Position numbers and translations under genes: made by a program
The notes under the pieces: generated by a model
Seen by the model: only the letters and a program-made list of their open reading frames with translations
Database searches by the model: none
What the model was told of the DNA's origin: nothing
NCBI GenBank assembly: GCA_019095985.1
Contig: CM032661.1
Span: 15,959,236-16,023,235 of the forward strand
DNA length: 64,000 bases
Source of the DNA: Streblospio benedicti
Lineage: Eukaryota > Annelida > Polychaeta > Spionida > Spionidae
Direction of reading: 5' to 3'
Part shown: positions 38,689 through 49,748 of the stretch, piece by piece
How the letters are laid out: each line of letters opens with the position of its first letter
Numbering within the stretch: position 1 is the first letter of the stretch

Positions 38689-38940
38689 CTAGAAAATGCA
38701 TATGTTGATTGAGCTTGTATTGTGTGAATAATCCCAGCACAAATTGACTACCAGTATTTGGTCTGTCGTTTTTGGCCTTTTTCTACTATGTGAAGAAATG
38801 CTCATTCTTTTATTGCTCCTGTTCATATCGCCCTCTTTTACAAGGTTTGAAAATTCAGATGATTTAACCAAAAAGTCTTCTATGAAGGACGGTATGTACC
38901 ATGCCATTGACAATGAACTTGATTTTAATACTGTATTCAT
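38689..38940 (-). other. Unassigned 83-codon ORF, ambiguous strand
   Basis: Starts with ATG at 38940. Its translation has a non-random look (AWYIPSFIEDFLVKSSEF, SHSRKRPKTTDQ). The plus strand of the same DNA also carries an ATG-initiated 66-codon ORF (38798-38998) that begins with a signal-like stretch, MLILLLLLFISPSFT, and ends QFEPHLGL. At most one is likely to be real. I recognise no family and see no decisive splice sites. Confidence 0.2.
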
Positions 38941-41900
38941 TTGCGCAGTTTCCCCAATGGCAATTGAACTTCAGTTTGAGCCACACCTGGGTTTATGATT
39001 ATTATGATGAAATCAGATCTGAAAATAGCTCAGTGCATTCATTCCTAATATGGAAGTGCAATAAATGATGCTGTCATGCAATGCAATGTTGAATCCCTCA
39101 TTGAACAGTCTTTCGTAGCTATTCTATTTGTATTGATGCATTATTTGCCACATCTTTTCTCTTATAACCATAGCCATTTGAGGGTTACCATGATTAAAAT
39201 TGTAAGTTCTAAAATAGGTTATTACTATTGTCAGTGTTAGATAATACATGGATAGCATTACTATTGTGTAATAATAATTTCTATTAACTATTTTCACTTT
39301 TAACAATTCTTACATGAAATGTCCATGCGCATTTTAGTTGCTAGACTAGCTATAACGGGGATTAAAAATCACCAAGTTGCTATGACCTTATGCTCAAATA
39401 ACATTTGTAAACTTTGCTTATGTCTTTAAAATCACACAGTTGATGTTTATGTTTACTCAAATACTCAAGTCCTTCGATAATAACACTCTCCCATGAATAC
39501 AATGTTGTGACTTTTCGCCGACCACCGCTAGGAAATTAAATTAACGCTACCTTTTTAAGGATAAATTCACCTGAGAAGGCCTGAATTAACGCCACCTGCC
39601 AGCAGAAAGAGGAGTTAATCACCGTTCTTTGTCCATCACAACTCACCGTCATTAAACATTCACATTCATTTTTACACCTAAATAACTTACAATAGGTAAT
39701 TTTCCCCAAATAAAGTCGTAAATTAGATCTAATTGTTTGTTCATTTCTTACAACTTTGTGGAGTTGGATCTAGTACACGTCTTGTCCATTTCACTGCCCT
39801 GTGAGATTAAATCAGATCATAGCGGCTTCTTTAAGAACTTTCTCTGAAGCTGATTTTCTAAACTCATTATGTTTGACATTTAGTAGCGGAATCATTGTCC
39901 AAAGATCTCAAATGTAATTTCGGCATATACAATTGTAATTGTGGCCATTTACAACATCAAACAAACTATATTATCAAAGATGCACATCAACCTTAACTTG
40001 AGCAGGCACATCCTTTGTTGGGTTTGAAAAAAGACTGAAGTTTTTATTTACAATATGAGAATGCTGTCACCTTATAAGCAGGTGTACATGTAATATAATT
40101 CCCTTTACACAGTTTTCACAACTTTGCTCCAAAACATCATCTGCCCTACTCAAATAACCTTACAAAATCAAGTTATCAAGATAATAATAATCAAGGAACA
40201 TTTTCAGAAGATGCAGAACTGGGGTAACAATACCTAGTAAGGGACGACCAATCTGCCATTGCCACTTAGCAAGTTACAGGTTTCGGACCAGGTGGGCACC
40301 GTCATACAACTACCCATTATTGGCGTGTCCTCACCATTCATGACAGCCTGCCTGCTATGGGGAGGGGGCTGTAAAACTGACCCATAAACCAAGACCAAAA
40401 GATTGATGGGCTTGCCCCGTCTTCATTGATTCAATAAACTTTTACCGGCGTGTTACTTTTGGACATGATGTTTTCGTGTAAATTGGTACAGTAAAATGCA
40501 AAAGTTGACGAACAATGGTTGCACGAACATTTTATTGCTTCGTGTTAGTTTGATAACCTGATTTAGTAGTCAGTCATGACCTGAAAGGAAACATGAACTG
40601 CACATTGATGCTTGCACTTACCTCTCTAATTTCATTCTTTATTGGTAAATTGAACACTTTTTTATGGTTAAAACTTTTTTAAATAAAAGGAAATTCCAAG
40701 TAACTTACAAATTTTTGTCATAAATGAGGGAGATTTAAGGTGTATCTAAATCCAACTTATAAATATTTTTAAAAAAAATCGTGTAGTCAACTTCTAATCT
40801 AAAATTTGATTAAAATCCTAATAAGCTCATGGTCGCCTGCAAGACATGATAAAAACATCAATCATGTGGTCATTTCAGTATATAGCATAATTATCACACA
40901 GATAGTGATCATAATGACCATAAATGGACACACTAAAGAGGGGAGTCTATGACTAGATGATTACTACGTTCTTTGATTCAGATTCACATATGTTTCATGT
41001 TGAAAAGTTATAATTTGGAAAACAATCTTGGTCATTCGTCTGCATGTCCCATTTGTAAGTCAAGGTTGCTTTGACCCCCAGGATTTTTTAAATACAAAGA
41101 TTGTATAAAATATATTATTTTGAATTTGACAAGCATGATGGATGATGTTTACAAATTCACATTTTCAAATGAATGAAACTATACTGAATAAAATACATCA
41201 TGGTATTGTATCGTAAAATAGAGTGCTGTCCACTTCAATCTAATCATACACAGTTCAAAATACAATGAATGTCTTTCCACAAGTAAAATGGCTGTGTAAC
41301 CAAATGAAATGTCTGGTATGACAAACTTCAGTAATTTCCACAAAGACCACTAAAGTAAATTGGCAAAATTGTCATTTTTAATCAGTGGACTTTCTATAAG
41401 TGCATAGAGCACATTACCTTTCACATTACCCCAATACAGCAAAACATCCATTAATGTATATAAGTAACATCTCTGAAATTGGTTTCAGTTTTCATATACC
41501 GTTATCACTGTATAATCATTACACAATCTAAGTAAATGCAGACCAAAGCCGGTGAAGCTAATATTATGATCTCAAGAAATTTAGAAGATGAAGAACTACA
41601 TACTGTATTTTCATGGGTAGCTTGTACTTACCATGAACGGTCTGATCTACCAAGATGGTGATCAGCATGAGCTTTTAATGAAAGTAACTACCAGTGCCTC
41701 TATCTGTCTAAACAACTATAAAAGTCAAATTATGTGCATGCAGTCCGCTAACAAGCATGGAATGGACCATTTAATTTTAATGCAGAAAAGACTACAGCTA
41801 AGAGCTCCCATCTGCCTTACCCAAAAGTCACCTGCATCAATTTCAGTTTCTTAACACATTACCATGGATTCTTATTGTTCGAAATATCTGATCTTCCATC

Positions 41901-42156
41901 GACATTGCATTTAACCAAACTGTGCATTGACAACAAAAAAGCCATGCAGTCTGCACATCTAGTTTTCTATCATAACACACACACTTTTTGTAGACGACAA
42001 TTCAGTTTCCTTCTGAATCTTTCACTGAATTTCATATGCATCTAAAATTTGCATTATGTATTATGTTTTCTAACGTCATCTTGAATATTATCATGCACGT
42101 GATCTTAACATTTTATTTCTGTAAAAAGATTCAAGTTTGATTAGCAAAAAACAGCT

Positions 42157-42194
42157 GCCGCAATGTTACGGTAGCGCAATGCTACCGTAGCGGC
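42157..42194. repeat. GC-rich nested hairpin
   Basis: TACGGTAGC and GCTACCGTA (9-bp perfect stem) around loop GCAAT. A second outer stem, GCCGC/GCGGC, closes it with a 5-nt bulge. It is CpG-bearing and stands out from AT-rich surroundings. It can also be read as two direct GCAATG...GTAGC units. Confidence 0.75.
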
Positions 42195-42975
42195 AAAATC
42201 ATTTCCTTCTCATTTCTGAGCCAAGAAATTTTCTTTCATCAACATGAATTGATTCTTATTGATATTATCTCAATACTTTCAATGGAAATCCATTCTTCCT
42301 ATTTATGTCTATGTACAAAAAGAATTCACCACTTTTACGTGTTCTCTATGTGGTAGTAACACAAATTGTTGGCATCATTATTATCAATTTCATTTGTTCG
42401 CTTTGTTTCTTTTCTCAAGTCCACTCAACCAAGTACAGGTAGTCCTATCAATTTTTTCTGTTCATTATATTGATAAATGGCACAGTAGACTGGGACACTC
42501 AAATCACATACTTCTCAAAATTCTTCTTAATCAGATACTTTTCATATTTCATATAAATCTATTCTTATTGACATTTCCACACTAGAATGCTCCTTTCAAA
42601 ATCCTCAAACTGACATAATTTAAACCTATTCATTCTGTTACATACCCTACAAATACCATATACCAGTTTCCATCCCAACAACCCTCCAGCCAAACCACAA
42701 TACATGTACACACCTCACAATCCTTATATTGTAGAAGAGGAAGGACTGAATCCCTTGACATTTTTGGCCCACATGGATTTCCATGCCAAGAGGCAGTTAG
42801 CTGGGTGTAATTAGCCAGGTCAGCCTTGTCAGCTACCTGGTAGTTGACCTCTATTGTTTTTACAATAACTTATGTTCTTACTGTTTTACGCTCAGGTATT
42901 AAAGGTTATTAAGAGAATATCCTTCATTAATAGATACATGGCAAGTGAATATTGTGCTCTACCTTGTTTTTTTAT

Positions 42976-43157
42976 CCGTAGAAGATCTCTATTTCGACCA
43001 TCCTACGAGCTGACCTAAAGTGGTTGCAATAGAGGTGGTCTCTCTTGAGGGTTCATGCTGAACTCTTTATGAACGTTTGGGATAGCGAATAATGGTAGTA
43101 AAGGCGGCCTCCAGGAGAGGTACATGTACAATGTAGTCTTAATTGGAGGTTATACAG
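42976..43157. mobile_element. MITE-like element, fourth copy
   Basis: About 182 bp with CGTAGAAGATCTC at the left and GAGGTTATACAG followed by TA at the right, and internal GGTTGCAATAGAGGTGGTCTC. Same family as the 11.07 and 18.98 kb copies, outside the receptor coding region. Confidence 0.6.
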
Positions 43158-43923
43158 TAATATTTTTCATGTCAACCTCACAATTATAAAGACTTAAGAC
43201 TTTCTTCCATTTTATGTCACAAACGATTGTTTCAGACCTACCCTAGATATCAAACACTTTTATTGAAAATTTATCAACTTAAAACAACTAAGAAAAAGCA
43301 AAATAATCAAATGTAACCAATACGTATAAACACAGACTTTGAAGTTAAATACGATTTACAATAGACCCTCGATAATTAAGTCATGCTAAGTTCATTTCGC
43401 TTCTTAATAATGAACGAGAAAATCCTGTAGAAAATGCATGTGAACATCTACAATTTGACATTTCTCACCTTTAATGCTCAGTTTCAGGTTTGGTGCTTAG
43501 CTGACTATTTGCAGATGTACATTGATTCTTGAATTGTGAAGAGAAAAAAATCTTAAAAGCACATTGATTAGTGAATTATAAAACGACAACAAATGCTCAC
43601 CTCTTACGAAGTCCTTACATCAATATCCAATACAGTAATTGTTTTTGCTAAAACAAATATCATAAAACTATCCCAGACTCAATGCCAACAAGGCTGCTAA
43701 TATAAGGTATCCAGTTTTCAGATAGTAATCACAAATTACTATTCCTTTATAATCTGTGAATATGCGGAATATCTTTTGTTATTCTGCAAATATTAGTTCT
43801 ACATGACAATAGGTATTTTTCGGTTCATTAGTCATTTTTTGTTCAAGTTCATGAACAGTCTCATATGCTTCGTTAATATGTCCCAATCTTGGATTGTTAA
43901 CATGTAACCTAATGCTTTAATCA

Positions 43924-44125
43924 TGTAAAACAATACTTGTCATGTACATGTATATTCAATTTGCTCTTCCAATGTGTATGTACTAGTCCTCCCTCACTAC
44001 TCGTAAAGTTTTCAGTTGAGTACACTCGACTATCAGTGAGCACAGGTGTAATATTTTCAAGTTTTGAGCGAAATGAGATCAGGGATTGTTGCTCTCCTTG
44101 AACAAATCCAGGTCTTAATATACTA
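43924..44125 (-). other. Candidate exon, second of a two-exon model
   Basis: Begins at a strong acceptor (TTTTGTTACTTTGTAG) and is open through 43924, with TGA after. The translation includes LRPGFVQGEQQSLISF and ENITPVLTDSRVYSTENF, with two N-x-T/S-type sequons. Its frame is compatible with the donor of the 44653-44859 candidate. Family not recognised. Confidence 0.25.
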
Positions 44126-44652
44126 CAAAGTAACAAAATTTTTACAACAGTAATCAACTTACAAAACAGTAGTACAGCTGTAGAGTTTTGTTGTTACCTG
44201 TTTTATTCAACTACACACTCAATATTATACTTCATGCATTGCAGTAAAATATTTCTCATGTAAAAGTCACACAGTTAGAAATAAATAGGAACTGCAATAG
44301 TATATTTCAAAAGTGATATTTGACTATCATGCATCTGCTAACCTGAAGAAAGCTTCATGTTTTATTGATGTAAATTATCCTATCTTTTTCGAATGCACAA
44401 TTTTAACATACTTAAAAAATCTTCTCAACCAACAGCTTGTGCCTAAACCTGTTATCCTTTTGTTACTGCGGAAACATCATCGCCATCAATAACAAAACAT
44501 CAGGTACTCCTTGTGAAAAAGACGTCTGCCTCAAAATATCATGCACAAAAGACGCAGAACATAGACTACAGCTTTTTGCTGAGTTTGAATATCTTCTGGT
44601 TAAAAATTGCACGAGACCTGTCAATATAGGTGGCAGATTTCACATAGACTCA

Positions 44653-44859
44653 CTCCTCCACTGTTGAAACTGTGCTGCTTGCAGTTGGAGGGAAAGAAGT
44701 TGTGGTTGCAGAAAAGTCTAATTTGAGATGCATTCTCTTTACTTGGAGGAGGATCTTGAAATGTTTGGGACAAAATATTTCAACAGTTTGAAGTCTGATT
44801 ACAAGTCTACATTTTTGTGATGATGAATCACATATATCCTGCATTAAACTTTTGTTTCT
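44653..44859 (-). other. Candidate exon, first of a two-exon model
   Basis: Begins at an excellent acceptor (TATATTTTTTTTATTACAG) and ends at a perfect GTGAGT donor, open throughout in one frame. Contains four Cys (DICDSSSQKCRL, EIFCPK) and a Ser/Thr/Pro-rich end (SATTTSFPPTASSTVSTVE). Joining to 44125 preserves frame. Overlaps a plus-strand ORF (44437-44667) with spacing CEKDVCLKISC, so strand is uncertain. Function unknown. Confidence 0.25.
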
Positions 44860-45032
44860 GTAATAAAAAAAATATACCTGCACTAATTATTTGACATTTG
44901 TTACTTATATTTTCCATATTTAATAGATTCATCTATTTTATTTAATGTTATATGACTTTACAATAAAACTTATATTAAATATTCTATATACAATGTACAT
45001 GTATTTGGGCTACAGCACTAGGTCTCATTAAC

Positions 45033-45102
45033 TATAGTGTATAGGTTTTATTTTTCGGCTGTCATCAAGAATACAATTGAAAAATAAAAACTATACACTA
45101 TA
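45033..45102. ncRNA. miRNA-like hairpin, 23-bp stem
   Basis: Arms 45033-45055 and 45080-45102 (TATAGTGTATAG... and ...CTATACACTATA) pair over 23 bp with one mismatch around a 24-nt loop. Size and shape resemble a pre-miRNA, but the AT-rich sequence makes a chance or MITE origin equally possible. Conservation is unknown. Confidence 0.25.
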
Positions 45103-45999
45103 AATAAAATTTATCATTTTCATTATCATCAAATAACTATCCTTTTTAAAGATTAACTTACACCAAAGCATATACATGTAATTGGCCAACCACATTTTAT
45201 TTCTTCTGGCCTGACTGATGTTTCAAGAAACCATACTACACATCCAGGTATCATTTGTAAATATCCAGAAACATGTTGATAAATCTGATCAGAGATTATA
45301 ATCATCTTTATTCAACAATGGCAGCCCTGAGCCATGATACTTTCACGCTTGAAATATGTAACCTATTCACTTTCTAAATAGATTAATAATCATCAGTAAA
45401 TGTAACCAGAGTCTGAAACATACTCATCACAAAAGAAAACAATATGAATTGAATAAGCTATTGCAAGTAATTCTAAAGCAGATTCAGTTATTTCTCTCCT
45501 GTGGGAATTATCTGATAGAAGATTCAATTCAGGCTGACAGACAACAATTAAAACTTAATGTACCCAAGCTGGACCCAACAAACTGAATTCACTGAATGAC
45601 AATCTTATAATTGGCCGGTTTGTTGGGCTTCCATTTATTTCTTTACAATGAAGTGATTTAAATAGTATATTACATCCATTTACAACTGAGATAGATAAGC
45701 AAAATGATGAGAAAAAGAATGCTTATTATTGTATAGGTAGTAAGTCTCATTTATATAATAGAATGATGATTTTAACACACAAATTTGATAATTGCCTAGA
45801 TATATAAATGAATATTTTTTGTATAATAATAATGCTTTTATGAATTCATTTGACAGTAATACAGCTATTCAATTGTAGTATCAGTTAAAACGTTAAAAAC
45901 ATGGTCGATTTTGATAATACTATGAAGACAAACTTTATAAACAGCATACTTATATATATATATAAGACCTAAGCACTACTGTTTTCATATATTGATATC

Positions 46000-48900
46000 A
46001 CAGTTATCTCCATCAATTTCAATAACTGATATCATCATTATTCATTATTGGAAAAGGTTCTCTCTACAAATCAAAGCAATAAATATAACCTCACCAATAT
46101 TAAAGAATCTTCAGTCTGCTCACGATAGATTTCTTATTAATATTTTATCTTGAACACAGACAATTTTAAACGTTTCACTTGTGAGAAACAAAACTATTCC
46201 CATAATTATGTTAAAGATCAAATGTAAAACTGAACATAACACAGTAAGAGAACACTTTTAAACAAGTCATTCATATTCCATATATAACTATCCAATATGA
46301 ATCACTATAAGATGTATCATACAATTAAATCAAATTAAAATAAAATCTTAAAAGAATTAATATTAAAACACAATAACACCCAGCACCATAAAATACATAT
46401 ATAAGCAAGGAAAATTTATGTCACAAGACTGATACATATAACGAAAATTTTCATGTCATACATACTTGTGCGCATATAGCTTTTATTTGATGACAGGTAA
46501 TGAAAGTAATCTGACATAATCCAAGGTGTCTCATGACAAATAAACATTACGTTACATAAATTATAAAGCATGTGAAATCAGCACTATTTTCATTCATTCA
46601 AGGTAGTAATCATATAATGTTATACCTTCACATTGTGAAATTCAACCACAGATTTATACTTTTTCTGTATATGTAAATAAGTGATTTTTTGTTGTTTCTT
46701 TCTCCATTTAAGATCGGAGTACTTCCACTTTGCCCATGACTAAAGATATAAAGTTGATAAGAAATGGTAAAAACAACAATAGAGTTTATTATTCATTAAA
46801 TAAGCTTTGATATGCTCACACAACTTTTTCCGCACATTAGCAACTTGCTAATCTTGATGCTAATTTTAAAGAAAAATTAACTATATTTACACTTTACACT
46901 GAACACATTTTTAAAAATCAAGAAATGGGGTTTGAAGCAAGTAAAACGCATAGCTGTAGCTAATCTATATGTATCAAGTTATAACAAGCGATATTTTATA
47001 ATGACAGAGAATACACAGTACCTGAAATACATTAGAACATAATTTGGTATTTTTCGTCCTCTTTCAATGTAAACAAAAAATGGCAACAACATGCATAAAT
47101 TATAACTGTGACATACCGAGAACGTTTTGACAAGCCGGCTGACGATAAATCACGAAAGGTAAGGTGGTCTCACATTTCCCTCAATATCTCCGAGGGTTTT
47201 TGACTTAAAGCAATTTAATTATCATATTTGTAATCTACAGTAATATGCATTTCTAATCATACCAATTATGAATACAAAATACAAGGCAAAATGTGCTTTG
47301 TTCCGACGATATAATTTGACAACCGGCTTGATTATGAAAAAATGCCAGCGGGATGACATCTTCAATCAGATCTATCAATCTGCGAAGAATGATCTTGAAC
47401 TGATGGAACAATAAAAATTACTTCAAAGCTCCTAATATACCCACATATCGAAGAAGAAATTGGAGTTTTTACTACGGGAGATCCCCTTGTTTTGAAACTA
47501 ATACATCATACCCGGTCACGTGATCTTGTGTTGTCAAACAGAGTGTTTTCCAGCAAGTGCACCCTAACACGAAAATTATTTTAATGAAATGCTTTTCTTA
47601 ACTATACTATCCACCCTCAGCTCATATTAAATATACCAAAATGCTCACGACCACTAAGTAATAGAAGTGCCGAAAGTCACTCCCGACCCCATAATTTGAT
47701 CTTTAAATCTTATTGTCAATTTACTTGAGAAAAATCACTGACAATCATACATCATGCTAAATCTAATTTGATTAGTATACATGTACATTAAACCATTGTT
47801 TATGCTAAGATATATTTTGAGTTATCGTGAGCATAGCGTTGAAAAGTTACTTTATAGGCATGAGTACTTTATGGTTGCTTGCTTTGCTGTACATGTATTG
47901 ATATGGGCTTTGTGTACACTGCTAATACTAGTGATCTGTTGCTTCTAATACCCTATAATTTTCTTATTCCTCTTTGTATTATTTATATAAATAGTTAACA
48001 TTTATTCATAATAGAGCCCAAATTACTAGAATGAGATAATAGAACTGCCCAATTGCATAAATTCCTCCTTCAAAAACTTCAACTTTTTATCCAATTCATT
48101 ATCCAATTAACATTACATATTTTAAACTTTTCAGTAGAGGTTATCGCATTAATGAAGTTATGGAACCATAAATTATTATCATTATGAATTTAAAGTGACT
48201 AAATACACTCTACAAATTTTGGGATCATTTTCAGTAATGAATTTTTCTCAAATTTTGGAACGCAAAGTAAAAGGTGTATTATTTTTGTAAGATTATCTTA
48301 AATGTTTTATTATGAAAAACAACAACAAATTGGAGCGATTTGTTTATTTTAAACAATATATTTTTTCAGATAATATGGGAATAATCATAAACATAAATTA
48401 AGCACATTATACAGTTTTGATGCAATGTAAATAGAAATTTACAACTTGTATTACAGCACTGAAAACCTTAGAAAATTGCTTTTTACGTATAAGTGATCTT
48501 TGGTTTTAATTGTGACCATTTATATCTTCTTCATATTATTTTAAAAAATGTTTAATTACTGAACATGATTCTGCAGGAAAAAAGAAAACACTAATTCATA
48601 CCTTCATAGAAAATACGTTACATTCAAACAAACAAAAGGAAATAATACACATAAAATTCTAATTCATACAGAAGGGCTTTACGATATCAGTGTTATTATG
48701 ACACTATTACTATCAATAATCAAGAAAAACTGGAATCAATTCATATCAATTTCAAATATGGCACATTAGATAGAATGATCCAGTTGGTATACAAATTAAG
48801 CTCCAGAAAAAATAACCATTTAGTGTAATCTATTTCATCTTCAGCCAGTGTAAATCAAATATTCCGCTTATCATGTATAATACTATACAATTCCATTATA

Positions 48901-49340
48901 ATTTACCATAGACTTCGCACATATGACTGACAAATTCTAAGCCCTATAATTGGAAATTGAAAAGTAATAAATGAAACCCATATAGAAGTAGATTAAGACC
49001 AACATTTGCCTTATCTACTACACACATTAAATAGACTAAATGATGTTAATTTCTTTATAGATACAATAAGCATTAACTCTATTGAACTATAAATGGATTA
49101 ATTCTATGCAATTAGGAAGAAAACAACCAGTGTATATAATGCATGAAAAGCAAATGTCTTTGTGAACATTAACATCAAACCGATCGCTCCAATCTGGATC
49201 ATGATTTAAATTATACAAGAGAAAATATATAAATTATGATATCTACATGTACTAGCTCATCAGTTGATTTGTGTTATAGTAAACTGTTAATCACACTTAA
49301 ATTCAACTCTTTCAGAGTAGGAAATGCCCAATGCAATTCA
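46000..49340. other. AT-rich DNA without a gene
   Basis: Very AT-rich; only short ORFs without splice context. The 47.1-47.6 kb part has more CpG than its surroundings and may be promoter-like (separate entry). Confidence 0.4.
47117..47580 (-). promoter_or_regulatory. Possible first exon/promoter region of the kirre-like gene
   Basis: A CpG-containing stretch (GCCGGCTGACG, TCCGAGGG, GGTCACGTGATC) in AT-rich DNA. On the minus strand it ends at a good donor, CTCG-GTATGT, at 47117. Lying upstream of candidate leader exons at 38.2 and 30.9 kb, it could hold the receptor start site. This is positional inference. Confidence 0.2.
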
Positions 49341-49342
49341 TT

Positions 49343-49348
49343 TTTATT
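49343..49348 (-). terminator. Candidate polyA signal for the 1075-codon gene
   Basis: Minus-strand AATAAA (GTAATAAAAATG), about 400 nt after the stop codon at 49749. A reasonable 3' UTR length. Confidence 0.45.
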
Positions 49349-49748
49349 ACTTCACTCAACACACAGTTTGATTACAATAACAGCACACAGTTTACATATT
49401 ATCCTCATTTACTATAAATGCAATAAACATTATATATATTTCTATATATCACAGGAAACACTTCACTTAATTCTAGAAAACCCTTTGAGCTAATTAAATC
49501 TATTTGGATCATTATTTAACATTCACAAATAATTCACAGCAATTTTTATCATGATACTCATCCATCGCAAAACGCAAATAAGAAACTAATAATCATTTCA
49601 GTTCTTGACCATTCAGAATTGAACCTAGCACATCTTATAACAGAGTGCATTACATCTAATTCATCATCATTGAGATTTCATGTACATGTACATATGATAA
49701 ATGTTTAGCCTCCCAAATCTAGTGTTAAATTCTAAAAAACACTTATTT

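Noticed and set aside
41633-41854. 73-codon plus ORF with good start context
   Set aside because: No family, no splice context on the plus strand; the left edge coincides with a GTAAGT donor on the minus strand, so it is not convincing as a gene.
43360-43450. AATAGACCCTCGATAATTAAG segment as another MITE copy
   Set aside because: Similar in flavour to the GACCACCTC family but lacks its internal units and termini.
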